From: Babylonia areolata | Lineage: Eukaryota; Mollusca; Gastropoda; Neogastropoda; Buccinidae | Direction of reading: 5' to 3' | Assembly: GCF_041734735.1 (NCBI RefSeq) | Contig: NC_134900.1 | Coordinates: forward strand, 33,609,870 to 33,673,869 | DNA: 64,000 bases | Shown here: positions 11,075 through 22,700 of the stretch, piece after piece | Layout: each line of letters begins with the position of its first letter | How positions within the stretch are numbered: the stretch's first letter is position 1 | The notes under the pieces: model-generated | Databases searched by the model: none | What the model was told of the DNA's origin: nothing | The model's input: the letters and a program-made list of their open reading frames with translations, nothing else | Translations under genes and position numbers: made by a program

Positions 11075-14000
11075 TGTGTGTGAATTACAAAAAAAAAAAA
11101 AAAAAAAGAAGAAAAAGATAAATTGAACATTTGTTGTTGTCAAGAGGCTTGTGTGCCTCTGTACAGTTCTGTTTGTTCTGTGAGTATGATGATGCATAGG
11201 TCGGGTAGGGAAATGTGTGATACAAGTTCCTGTTGATATCAGTTCACATACAGTTTTAGGATTTTATGTCAAGGTGGAAGGACATGTTGGGACATGTTTA
11301 TTACTGACCATAATTGTGTGGTCTTAGTTTGTTTAACATTTGTGTACACACACTTGATTTTAGCGCTGTTACACTGTACCAACACACAGTGTTATCCCTG
11401 TGTACAGTTGATGTTTTTTTTAAGTGCAGAAATTATTTATCCAAAGGTGAAAAGGAGTTGGGTTTTTTGTTTTGTTTTTTGTTTCTTTCGTTGTTTTTTT
11501 TAACAGGTGTGAGAATGACAGGAGGCAGAGTTCTTTTCTTTTTCCTTTTTTTATATTTTATATATATATTTTTTTTATAACGGTGTGCACTTTTAATCAG
11601 GGCAATGTGCACAGAAAAGAAATGTTAAAAAAAAAAAAGACCAAAAAAAAAGACGAAAGATAGAAAGTAACCCCTTTTAATTTATTGTGTCTGCAGAACC
11701 TTTTCATCAGCAAAAGGGTGAGCTTGTGTAGCACCACAAAAACCCCACCCATTGCTGATCACTAATGCTGAACTGGCTCAGCACTGGTCTGGTAACCTAC
11801 GTTCATTGAAACACAGTTGTCAGGGGATCAATACAGGCTTTTTTATTTGTCATCTAAAAGGCCATACATGCTCCGTTGTGTGAAGCTCTGTTTAAGAAAG
11901 AAATCTTTTTTCTGGATAAGTAAAAACATTTTGCATTTGTTTCACCCCTAGTTGACAGTAGTTTGGACAGTATGGCAGAGTGTTTTCAAAGATCATGTGA
12001 ATGGGTCTTTCAGTCGTGGTCTTTGTGGCTACTTTGATCCTTTAATTTCTGTTACTGAGTAGATGTGTCTGTGTTGTCTCTCCCTGCTCACTTATCTGGT
12101 CCTTATGTCCACAGTATTGTTGTTGTTGTTGTGACTGCTGTTGTTGGAATAAAAAAAAAGAATTTAAAAAAAAAAGAAGAAGAAGAAGAAAAAAAAAAGA
12201 GGAATGGAGGGAAGTGGAGAAATGAACCTGTCTGATGTTTAGGTTTCAGTGTGTGAGATTTGGCAGCTCTGTACTTTTTACACAGTTATACCCTAATTAT
12301 TCTTTTAAGTTATTGAATTACTGAGTTTGATTTACTTGTCCTTTTCTTTTTTCTTTTTTTTTTATAGGGAAAATGCTCTGATGATTTTTTTTTTTAAAAA
12401 GGAGAGAGAGAGGAAAAAAAAGTAAAGATGTAGTGTACACAAGTATCCACTATGATTATTATGATTCATTCAGATGTATTGCTGTGTGTACAATTTCTTA
12501 TAGATCATTGTTCCTTAAAAAAAAAAGAAAAAAGTTCATTTCTGTGAATTTGCAAGTTCAAAGTCTGCTGTTTATTCATATCTGCAAATGGGACATTATG
12601 TGTGTTGCCTTATTTTTACCATCCCATTTAGTCTGTCTTGCGACATTTTTAGGTCCAGTGGATGACCGGTGTATTCATGTTTGCATTTAGAATATATCAA
12701 AAACTTAAACACATTACAGGATTTTTAAGATGCACTTACAGATTTTCTGCATGTGTATCCACTCAAAAGGGGACTAATGACTCGGGGATCTGAAAATATG
12801 TTGACCTGGATGGGTGTAAAAATCTCCACCCTTTACATCCAGTGTTGTCAAGATCTATGTCCATCTATTGCACCCATGTCATTATGTCTGTCATTCTCTC
12901 ATGAATCACGCTCCCACACACAGAACTTTTTTTTTTTTTTTTTTTTTTTTTTAATGTAAGGATCAGTCATAATGGAATGGGGAGTGGGGAACTTATTGAT
13001 AATTTAGATTCATCGTTGTGCTTCTTTCTATTCATTCTTTTTGGTGAGCACATTATTCCCAATAGAAGCACAAACAGAATCGCACTGCCACGTTTGATGC
13101 ACTTCTTGAATGAATTTGTTTGGGTGGTGGAAGGTGTGGGGTGGTGGTGGTGGGGGGGTAAGGGGGGGGGGGGGGGTATTGTTTTTTGTTTTTTTTAAAG
13201 AAAAAAATCATCTCATGTATTTCTTTGTTGAAGAGGTTCCAAGATCACTTTAGAATGAGAAGAATTGGCATTTGAAATCAGATTAATTTATTCCAGAAAT
13301 GGTGATGATATAGCGCTTTTTTTCAATAAGTTTTTTTTTTTTTTTTTTTTTTAGAATCGGAGGAGCCAGATTTGCAATCGGATTCATTTGTCCCAGAAAT
13401 AGAGAAATAGACGATTTAGATATTTAGCTCTTGAGTTTATGTGTATAGGACTTTCTTTCACATGTATTTGTAAATGACATGCAGTCGGTTTGGTTTGTAT
13501 TTATTTTTTCCCATTGCCATGTATAAACAGGTGTAATGTTTTGTTGAATTTATCCCACACCTTTATGTTTAAAACTATGCTTTTTTGTTTTATGTTTTGC
13601 TGCAAAAGAAAGAGATTAATTTCGACTTATATATCTTTCGCTCTTGTGTTGAAGCAAAAAAGTACCATATCTGAATATGTGTTGCTTTTGATTTCAGTTT
13701 CCTTTTGTTTTGTTTTTCCAAAGGAATAATAGGAAGAGGGGTTCTAAACATGCAATCTGAAAAATGTTGATTTTTATGTGTTCATGGTTTGAGGTTCTGA
13801 CATTTTAGCAAGCAATTGAGTTATTTTGATGGTGTCACTACGATAAATATGCTGGAGGAAGTTGATTATTGTCTGTTAATGTACATTGTAATCTCTGTTT
13901 GGTCACTTATTTAAAACACCTTGTTTGGGGGGAAAAAGTCACGCCTTGTTCTCTTCCTGAAATAAAGTTATGGAAGCAGAGGAGTTCTTTGAAGCGTGTA

Positions 14001-14190
14001 TATGTGTGCTTGTGTGTGTGTGTTCACATGTCAGTTGTTTTGCATGTCTGTGTGCATGCCTGTTTGCTTATATGTATCAAAGTAATGAATTGAAAAATGT
14101 TGCTGTCATGAAGTTTATGCAAGAGAGTACTTTTGTTACATGTTTCACATCATGGCGTGTCACTTGTGAAAGCACTAAAAACATCCTTCA
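9351..14190 (+). other. T-rich non-coding stretch, no gene seen
   Basis: Long T-rich, AT-rich sequence with (AC)n at 10379-10432, (GT)n(GA)n at 11017-11075, and poly-T and poly-G runs near 12926 and 13150. No exon was recognised. It could be the distal part of a very long RASSF 3' UTR, given an AATAAA followed by GT-rich sequence at 13961, but this is speculative. Confidence 0.4.
13961..13966 (+). promoter_or_regulatory. Candidate poly(A) signal
   Basis: AATAAA followed within about 30-60 nt by a GT-rich tract (tgtgtgcttgtgtgtgtgtg), the arrangement expected of a cleavage and polyadenylation site. If used by the RASSF transcript it would imply a 3' UTR of roughly 11 kb. Another AATAAA at about 10186 is an alternative. 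Confidence 0.25.
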
Positions 14191-14422
14191 TTAACTCTCT
14201 CCATACGAACGGCGAAAGAGATGATGTTAACAGCGTTTCACCCCAATTACTATCATCAAAATATTGCAAGCGGAAGGCTCTTATACTGAAGACGTGAATG
14301 TTGACAAAGAATACCACAATTCTGACGACGGAAGCTAAAGGTTGGGTCATTCAGACACCCACTGGACATCCGAGGGGTCTGTGTAGAGGAGCAGAGAGGA
14401 CTGGCCGTACTGAGTGAGTTAA
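14191..14422 (-). mobile_element. 232-bp TTAA MITE, copy 1
   Basis: Bounded by TTAA on both sides. The left end is TTAACTCTCTCCATACGAAC and the right end, reverse-complemented, is TTAACTCACTCAGTACGGCC, giving imperfect terminal inverted repeats CTCnCTCnnTACG. Copies at 32345, 36035 and 60570 are in the opposite orientation. TTAA target duplication with short inverted repeats is the piggyBac-type signature. It has no coding capacity. Confidence 0.92.
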
Positions 14423-14482
14423 GTTTATTTTGGCCTGAAGGTGATATCATCCAAATTCCCATGTGATATTGGTGACCTGGCA

Positions 14483-14643
14483 ATTTTTAGAGACGTTTGA
14501 TTGGCTGAGAGCGGGCGGGCCCGTCTTTTCACTGTTAGCCGCGCGAAATGTGGCCAAGCAGAGCAAACCAATAGGCCTAGTTTGCATCAGTTTGACATGG
14601 TAAGTATATGTAACACCAAACATGGAGTATAATACAAACTCCT
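14483..14643 (+). mobile_element. Solo terminal repeat of the DIRS-like element
   Basis: Matches the right inverted terminal repeat of the element at 20457-23373, including ggccaagcagagcaaacc, ataggcctagtttgcatcag and the outer tail caccaaacatggagtataat. No internal element sequence accompanies it. It is a fossil remnant: a solo terminal repeat or a short non-autonomous derivative. Confidence 0.82.
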
Positions 14644-14719
14644 CCTACTGCCACTTCTCAGAATCTGTACACTCACTGTGAAAGGATACCTACCCAGACC
14701 AGTTATCCTGATCTTGAAA

Positions 14720-14848
14720 CCAGGCATCCATCATTGTGTGCGCGTGCGTTTATGTAAGTTTGTGCTTGCTTATGTGTGCGTATGTGTTAGGGTAGCTGTT
14801 AGATACACATGTATTGTTAAAATGTATGTACGCAGTGTGTGTGTGTGC

Positions 14849-14879
<31 letters not shown>

Positions 14880-15012
14880 TAGTCATATTTTGGTGTGTGT
14901 ATGTAACATAGATGTAATGTTTTATGTTAACAAAGCGTTTTTGTAAAGCACCAAGAGCAGATTTCTGGATAGTGTGCTATATAAGTATCCATTATTATTA
15001 TTATTATTGTGG
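14720..15012 (+). mobile_element. LINE 3' tail with (ATT)n end
   Basis: The segment tttttgtaaagcaccaagag followed by tttctggatagtgtgctata and ending in (ATT)n is shared with 27930-28100, where it follows reverse-transcriptase-like sequence. A (GT/CG)n microsatellite at 14836-14880 is embedded. This is a 5'-truncated non-LTR retrotransposon tail of the CR1/L2-like kind; I cannot fix the clade. Confidence 0.65.
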
Positions 15013-15539
15013 AGATATTTCAGGAATGGAAGAAATATGATATCAATGTAAGAAATATTGGAGAAACAAAAAAACTTATTGCAAGAGGGAGAACAGACAA
15101 ACAAACAAAACCCCGCTGTTCCCAGGATTATGTCATAATCAAGGATGGCAGTGTGTCATTCTGATGGTTGATGTAGGTATGTCCGTGGGCAAACTGGTAC
15201 AGATCGTATATGATTTTCTCTCTTTTTGAGGTTCTCACTTTGAGTCCCCCCATCCCCAATCATCTCCAACACCTCCATTCCCCTCGAACTATATCTGTCT
15301 GTCTGAGTTTCACTTAGACACACACCTAACTGGATGTATACATGCACAGGAGGGATCAGATAAGGACTGTTTTGCTGTTGAAGTAAGTAACAAATGTTCC
15401 ATCAGTATACAGAAGTGGAGATATTCTTTGGATACTACTGGTAATACTACTCCTACTACTAAAGATGTTGTATACTTACAAAGCACTTTAGAAAACTGCT
15501 CTAGGTACTATACAAAACACATTCTACCTAGCACATAAC

Positions 15540-15670
15540 ATCTTCTTCCTCTTCCTCACTAGTGGGCTGCAACTCCCTCATTCACTTGCATGTACATGAG
15601 TGGGCTTTTACGTGTATGACTTTTTACCCCGCCATATAAGCAGTCATACTTGATCTGTTTTCAGGGGTAG
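15540..15670 (-). mobile_element. SINE A, fragment
   Basis: Contains tgtacatgagtgggctttta and ttaccccgccatataagcag, the reverse complement of the 3' half of the complete SINE A copy at 39763-40152. Confidence 0.75.
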
Positions 15671-15721
15671 TTTACATGAATATAGTTGCATAAACATCCA
15701 TAAATGCAAACTGAACTATAT

Positions 15722-16010
15722 TCATACACATATACAATACACACACACACACATACAAGCATTCATTCAAACATACATGCATACATAATCCCCACCCACT
15801 GTCCTCCCATCACACACACAAACACGCACACACACACACACACGCACACACACATGCGTGCGCACACACACGTGTGTGCACACACACGCACACAAATACA
15901 CACAAGCTCACTCAGATGTGCATGGCGAGCATACGCATGCACATGCACACACATTTGCAGGTGCATACAGATGCATACACATACATATATGCATACATGT
16001 ATACACACAC
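15722..16010. repeat. CA-rich microsatellite region
   Basis: Compound (CA)n and CATA tracts with interspersed TGCATG. Apparent reading frames on both strands (His/Thr or Cys/Val repeats) are products of the dinucleotide run. Confidence 0.85.
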
Positions 16011-16394
16011 AGTCAAGCATACCAACCGCACAGGAGAATATACAGTTTTGAAGAATATGTCACCACCGAACCTGCTGATGAGAGAAGAGATGATCAATTT
16101 GTAATTTAACAGTACATGAATTTGAACTTAAGTATGTTCTGTAATTCCATAGGCTTAGCTTTTTACAGTAATAACAATAATGATGAAAAGGAGAAGAACA
16201 ATGACAACAAGAAAAGGAAGACGAGATAGAAAATCAGTCATGACAGAATTCAGTGACGCTGCAGCAGCGCAATATAAATAATATGATTAATTTTAATCTG
16301 TAGTTATTCTTTGGAATGACTGGAAACATTCCTAACACCGGCCAGAAAGAAAAAAGCCATAAAACAAACAATGTTGTAGAAAGAAGAACAGTCA

Positions 16395-16580
16395 GAAAGG
16401 GCAGGGGTTTTGCAGTTCTGTTCAGTAAAACTGACCAGGTTTAAGAACTCATTATTTGTACAAACAGCAACAGAATGGAATCAGCTGGATAAAGAAGTTA
16501 TCAGTGCAGGGACTACCGCAGCATTTAAAAGCAGCCATCAAATGTTCCCTGCCAGCGGCTGTTCTCCACCACTAACAGAT
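16395..16580 (+). mobile_element. LINE ORF2 C-terminal fragment
   Basis: The frame from 16410 reads RFKNSLFVQTATEWNQLD and then a short tail. The pattern FKNSFF-RT---WN-LP at the end of the reverse-transcriptase ORF is common in several non-LTR retrotransposon families. No reverse-transcriptase core is present, so this is a 5'-truncated relic. Confidence 0.55.
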
Positions 16581-16889
16581 TTCTTTTCTTTTCTTTTTAA
16601 TGTGCTCTTCCAAGTCTGTTGCAACGCTGGCCAGGTTTGCCTTTGCAATGTACCTAGTTTTAACACTAAACCATGTAATACTACTCATCTACCATACAAT
16701 TTTGTGTAGTGTGTAGTGATTGTGTGAGTGTGCCTTTTGTATTTGTTTTCTTGTAGGGATGTTGTTGCTTTCCACAGTATTTCTGTACAATAAGAGTTAT
16801 AATTTAAAACAAAAATGTAATCTGGTCCTGAAACGAAAACAAACAAAAGTCGTTTTTGACAGATTCTGGTAAAGTGACACACAAGCAAC

Positions 16890-17026
16890 AACAGACGTCA
16901 CTTCCCGTGGAACCGAGGCCGTTCACAAAGAGGCCATGCGCATTTGTATACTGAAGTGCCGTGTGCAAAACGAATTTTGTGAACGGTGAACAGCGACGCA
17001 AAGAAGCCGTGTGTAGAGGTGGAAGG
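16890..17026 (+). promoter_or_regulatory. Candidate CNBP promoter and non-coding first exon
   Basis: A relatively CpG-rich patch in an AT-rich setting. It contains a CRE-like gacgtcac beside an ETS-like cttccc (16894-16906) and ends at a good donor, gaagg|gtaaga (gt at 17027). The first coding CNBP exon has an acceptor upstream of its ATG, so a non-coding first exon must exist upstream; this is the best candidate I see. An 11-bp inverted repeat (ccgttcacaaa at 16919, tttgtgaacgg at 16976) lies inside it. It is unsupported by transcripts. Confidence 0.35.
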
Positions 17027-17029
17027 GTA

Positions 17030-18640
17030 AGAACTCTGGAATGTAGTTTATATGCTTAGACAGATAATTGTTTGCTCGACGGCTGTTTTTATAAATTGGT
17101 CAGTATGTTAATAACGTTCACGCCCTCTCTGGATTCGCATTTGAATTCAAGAAGACTGCCCCCCTGTAGGTGATGGAAGAGCTCGTCAAGTGGTCGAAAG
17201 TCGGCCATTGATTCAGTTTTCATTGAGCGCGAAGAAATTATTTCCTGGTTCGTTCGCATAAATCGTATTACCTGCGTAAATTTGGTTTGTCATTTTGTAC
17301 AAGCTGTTAACATGGGAATGACGGGGACAAAAGTACTGCTGAATTAACAACTGTTTTCATGGTGGTTGTGTATCTTTAACAGGGCAAAGTTTAGCTGGAC
17401 ACGAGGAAGGGCCAAAACCGTGTTTTGTCGTTGATGGTGAAATTGGGTCACTCGAATTCCTAGAAGAATCTTGTCGCAGTTTCATATTGATCAATAGTGT
17501 GCGAAAAGACACGAAAGTATTAATCGCGTTTGAGAAAAGTTGAAACAGTATGAAAAGTTAGACTTTCTTGACGTTTGACATAAAGTGATAAGCACACGAA
17601 GGGCATCGCATGTATTTCTAGCTGGTTTGCAACCACGTGCTGTTTACTAATTGTACCCTTTCAGGCAAGCCCATTTGTTTCAATGGTTTATGATTAAGTG
17701 AAGCAGTGTTTGAGTGTTCAAGAAAAATGTTCGTCCATGTGTCAAACTCAGGGCAAAGAATAACCACATGTATGATTATTTCATTAAAGTGTTCACACAT
17801 TTGAGTGTAAAACTGTAAGTGTAACAGTAAGCAGTGTAAAGCATTTAAGACATTGGTGCTACATGACTTTATTCCTTTGTCAGTGTTTTTTGGGCAGTTA
17901 ACGACCAGAGGAGAGATTCTCTTTCCTGTCTTCACAAGAATTTATTACCTGTATTCCGGGAGGCTCCTGTAAAACCTGTAAAACGTTGGAAGTTGACTCC
18001 AAAGTCCAGTGGACTGACATTTGTGCTGTATTGCATTAAACATTTATGTACAACCCTGCTTCTTCAGGTCAGTGGACGCTGAGACCTGTGCAGAGATTGG
18101 CAGATTAGTGTACCACTTGTTCAGTTGTTGATTGTTATGGATTTTATGTAACGTTTTTAATTGTAGAGATTCTTATTCATTTTAAGTTACAACTGGAAGT
18201 GCTGTTGAAAAAAAGTGTGGTTTGTGAATAAATGCAACATTCTACTTTTTTATAGGTGTTTGTTTATATATTTTTTTTAAACCTTTATTTGACCCTCAAT
18301 TTTATATGTATGAAAGGGGAAGCGGAGAAGGCTTGTGGTCTGTCCAGTGTATCAGCAGCAAGGTGTAGTTAAGACAGCTGGATACATATCATACATGATA
18401 AATAGACCGCTGGAGAGTTCCGTGCTTGTATGACTTTTAGAGGTGCGTCAGATGGTTTGTGCTCTCGAAGTTGATTGGCTGTCTGAAATTTTGATTAGGC
18501 AGAACATGCGAAACAACAATCTTCTTTTTCTTTTTTCTTTTCTTTTTTGTGTGTGCATACGATGGCACTTCATTTATGAGAGTTTGGTTGTAGCAAAGGA
18601 GGCTATCAACTGAAGAAATGGAGGACAGCACACGTTTGCT
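17030..18640. other. Non-coding stretch upstream of CNBP
   Basis: No exon recognised. It has moderately more CpG than its surroundings near 17060-17540. A possible AATAAA with T/GT-rich downstream sequence lies at 18227. It may be CNBP 5' intron. Confidence 0.4.
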
Positions 18641-18689
18641 GCTTTTGTCTGTGTTGATTGCCATTTGCATTGTTCGAATCGCGAGTAAA

Positions 18690-18740
18690 AGTTGGATGCG
18701 CATGCGCAAGATCCAAGATGGCTGCAAAACTCTCCAGTGG
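18690..18740 (+). promoter_or_regulatory. NRF1-like palindrome with YY1-like site
   Basis: The perfect palindrome tgcgcatgcgca (18697-18708) matches the NRF1 consensus. It is followed 5 nt later by caagatggctgc (18714-18725), a YY1-type motif that in characterised promoters often overlaps the start of transcription. This is a plausible alternative CNBP start site 0.9 kb before the coding exon, inferred from motifs only. Confidence 0.4.
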
Positions 18741-19532
18741 TCTATTGCCACATGGGATAGCTGAAACTGGATGTACGTTGGCATCGGATATCGAGAATAG
18801 AGACTTGACAATGGAAATAAACAGAACTGGACAGTCAGAAAATACCAAATCTTTTCCAGTTCAGTTTTGACAGTGACTAAAAAGTACAGGGTGTGTGACT
18901 AAGACAGAAGGCTAGGGTTAGTAGGAAAGTAGAAAATACAGAGAAAAACTTTTTGATTTTATGCCCTTTGGTTTCAGGATTTCATCATTCATGGCCTTTA
19001 TTTTCCAAAGTTTATTACTTCATTCACATCTATGATTTGTTTTCGAAGTACATGCTTGTTTGTTAATTCTTAGTATATAGCTGATTATCAGCTTCATACG
19101 TAACCTTGAAAAAAGTGTTGACAGGTGGTTTGTCCCCCATTCATCTCAGTACAAATGTCCTGTTATGTTTGGTGAGGCAGGATGTTTATACTATTGTTGT
19201 TACGGATAAAAATCAGCTAAAAAAAAAAATTCATTATTATTATTATTTTGTAATTATCATTAATGTCACTTATTTTTGAGAAGGGTGATAGCTGCAGAAA
19301 ACTTTATTTTAGAAATTCTGTCATTGGTGGAACTGCACTATATGAAAAGTTATTTTCATCTTTTTATTTAATTGATTTTTGGGAAGGGGTTGAGTGAAGA
19401 GGCCCAGGCAACTACATTCTCAAGTCATGGAGTTTGATAATACAAAACTTTTTTTAGTTTTTATAATGATACAGTAAAATAATCATTTTGATTTTGCCTG
19501 TTATTGCAAATTTGATTTTATTTTTGTTTCAG

Positions 19533-19707
19533 AGGTGGTGTTTACTTTGGAAAACTCTCACCAGTAAAAACCCAATAAAGATGAGCTCTGACAGCAGCTG
19601 CTACAAGTGTGGCAAGCCTGGCCACTTCGCCCGCGAATGTCGCTCTCGAGGAGGAGTAGGTGAGAAAACGGGTCGTGGAGACCGGAACTTCCGCCCCCGC
19701 AGTGCAA
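19533..19707 (+). CDS. CNBP: CNBP coding exon 1 (with 48 nt of 5' UTR)
   Basis: The acceptor is tttttgtttcag (ag at 19531-19532; an alternative ag lies two bases later). ATG is at 19581, just after cccaataaag. The exon encodes MSSDSSCYKCGKPGHFAREC and the RGG-like linker, and ends GCAA|gtaaga at 19707. The upstream UTR bases show that transcription begins in an earlier non-coding exon. Confidence 0.92.
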
Positions 19708-22700
19708 GTAAGACGGGCATGTGTGCACCCTCCTTCAGTTGTTCTGCCCCATTGCCCAGTCGTGGTAGTTGTTTGATGCATGGGTAAAGTGACAGTTGTC
19801 CTTGTGAGTTCTAAGGGAATTCAGCTGCTTTTTTTGTGTTTTTTTGGTTTGTTAATGGTTTTGTTTTTTTGTTTTAACAATTTGAGTTACGCAAGGATTC
19901 TTTTGTGAGCATTGTAAATCCCTAATCCCCAAAAATTGTAGGCTCCTAATCTCCAGTTCCATTTTTTTGTTCTTTCTTACAGTATAGGTGAAGTGGGCTT
20001 AGTCATGAAGTCTGTTTTACTTTTAGACTTAGAATTGGAGTAACTATTGTGTGTGTGGCATAAAATGATAAAGAACCCAGAGCATGGGGGTTTGTGTTTA
20101 GAAGATTGGAAGTAGTAGCTGCAGGAACTGATTCTTAATAGCTCTTGGTTAAGGTTTAAAAATCTGTTTAATCTGAAGCACTGGTTTCATGAGGAGTGGC
20201 ATTCATACCAGCCCTACCCCTGGTGACTTAGCTATTTCGTCTTTGCACCGTTTTCATTATTTCAGCGTTTGTAGTGTTACCTGACAGCTTTGTAATGTGT
20301 GCTGCCTTGTCAGATGCTGAGTGTTGTGTTCCATAGGCTGTACTCAATCCAGGCTGAGATATTTGTTGTTGATATCTGTAAGTTGTAACATATATATAAT
20401 TAACAGTGCACTTCCGTGACATCTAGTTTTTAATTTTGGGGGGGTACTATAAATATGTACCATGTCAAACTGATGCAAACTAGGCCTATTGGTTGGCTCT
20501 GCTTGGCCAAAATTTGCACGGCTATCAGTAAGAGAAAAGACGCCCCGTCTTGTCCCGTTTGCTCTTCGCCAATAAAATGCCTCTAAAAGCTACAAGCGCT
20601 GAAACATTCCTTTGACCAAGGCTGTCGATGCCATCTTGTCAGGTTTTCACTCAGTCTCGTCTAACGCTTTTTTTGGCTTTTAAGCGTGTTCATTTGGCTT
20701 TATTTTGTTGCATGCGGTTTGATTTTATTGTATTCTTTCAGTCTGTGTACTCGATTCGCCTCTGCCCCTTCAGATTGTACTTTTTCGATCTTGTCTTTCC
20801 TTTCTCTTTTGGGCCTCAGATTTTTTGCTGGGTGCTTTAGCGTGGTTACCATACCTTGTCAGTCATCCCACAGTGGGAGAAACCATGATGCTGGGATCAA
20901 GACTCGGCTAGAGACTCTCCCAGGCATGGAGCTCATGGTTTTTCCGGATAGGGACTGCGGCGATGCGTCCTCAGACACTGATCACGGAGGTGACACTCGT
21001 CAAAGGGAGCTCATTGACCCTTGGGGGTGGGATCACAGGATGGCTGGCGCCCATGGGTGGTTCCCCCCATTCTACCCATATTGAGGTGCACCTGTGGTGC
21101 ATGCTGGGTTGCTGGGAGGACCAGGGACCAACGCCACGTCCTCTCCCTCCCCGGACCCAACCCAGCACATCTCACAGGGTGACACTGGCCTCGACAAGTA
21201 GGATCGACTACTTGTCGGTCAGGCTGAGCTCCATGGCCAGTAATGCCACTCCATCCACAAATGGACTTCTGTCACCCTACAGGTGACCTCCATGGTCACA
21301 ACAGCCTCCTTTTCAGGACCGATGGCTGCCTAGTCACCTTGCTCAGCTTGGGGGAACCTGCAGTCCCCCACACTCTCTCTCCCCTCCCCCAGCCCTAGGT
21401 CTTACAGGGAGATGAGTGGGTGTTTGTTCCTTGGCATCCAGGGATGCCCTCACTGAGGTGTGGCACCCGCCATCCCAAGCGTGGTTGGACCTACGTTCCA
21501 CACACTCCCCACCCTCTTCAGGGGTCGAGGAGGAACAGCTGCTGCCTTGGTTCCCGCTCGGGATCGTCCCAGCTTGTTCCGCTGGGCTGACTACAGCTTA
21601 CAGGATGCCCCAGTTGGTACGTCCACTTGGGATGGGACCCAGCAGGGGATGGACTGGGTGCAAGAGTGGGAGCCTCTGTCTTCGGATGAGGTCGAACAAG
21701 GGGATGAGCACTCTTCACCCCCATCCCAGGGTGACAGTCCATGCCTCCCAAGGGACCAGCCTGAACCAAACTTGGACTTAGCCGAGCTCGAACTGACCCT
21801 CCCCAATCGGGTCACGCATGCTGAGTCAGTCCCTCAAGCCACATTGTCACCCTTGGCCCTCCTCAGGCAATGTGACTTCACTCCAGAACCACCAGATGAC
21901 TGAGAGTGCCAGAAATGGTGCAGGAATGGCTTGATAAGTCAGCTCACACTGTCATAGGTGCCGCTTCCATCCCTCCTCCAGGCAGGGAGTCGTTCTCTGC
22001 CCCGGGCACTTTTCCCCCAGGCAAGTTCCTCAAAGACTCCTCCAAAGGCGGGGTGTGGTCCTTGTACACACAGGATCACCCTGCCTACATGGAAGTTGAG
22101 CCCTCCGTGCAAGACAGGATGTTGGTCTCACTGCTCCTTGGGTCTCAACCTGTCTGCTAGATCTGTGCGAGGGTACAGGGCTGCCATCTGTACCACCATC
22201 AGACAGCTAGGTGGTCCTTTGACGCGGATTTCCTGCTCAGAGAGGTGGCTAGGGGTGCCTTTCTGAAGGAAGCTAGAAACCCCAGGAGAGTGCCCCTGTG
22301 GAACTTGTTCCTGGTGCTTTCATTCAAAAGCAACCTTTCAAGCCTTTGGGAACTATTTCTTTCGACTTAACCACCCTCAAGACCACTTTCCTTCTCTTGC
22401 TAGACACAGGCCATCGTTGAAGTGAGATACATGGTTTTAGTGGAATGCCCCAAGATCTGGCCTTCCACAGAGATGGTTCCATCACCCTCCGTTTCCTTCC
22501 AGAGTTCCTGGCTAAGAACAAAGACCTCTGGGTCCCTTCCCCCTCTCAGAGGGTCAGACCTTTGTCTGATATTCTTGCTCAAGACGATGAGGATAGGCAT
22601 CTCTGCCCTGTTCGGTGTCTCTATACTATTGGGATAGGTCTCCCCACAGGCGTTCTTCTCAGAGACATCTTCTCATCTCCCTCAATGAGAATTACAAGAA

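Noticed and set aside
18437-18870. Open frame starting at the ATG of caagatggctgc (18718)
   Set aside because: The short product has no recognisable similarity and the ATG belongs to a YY1-type promoter motif.
21460-21903. Independent host gene in CNBP intron 1
   Set aside because: The frame lies between the inverted terminal repeats of the DIRS-like fossil and fits its gag-like region.
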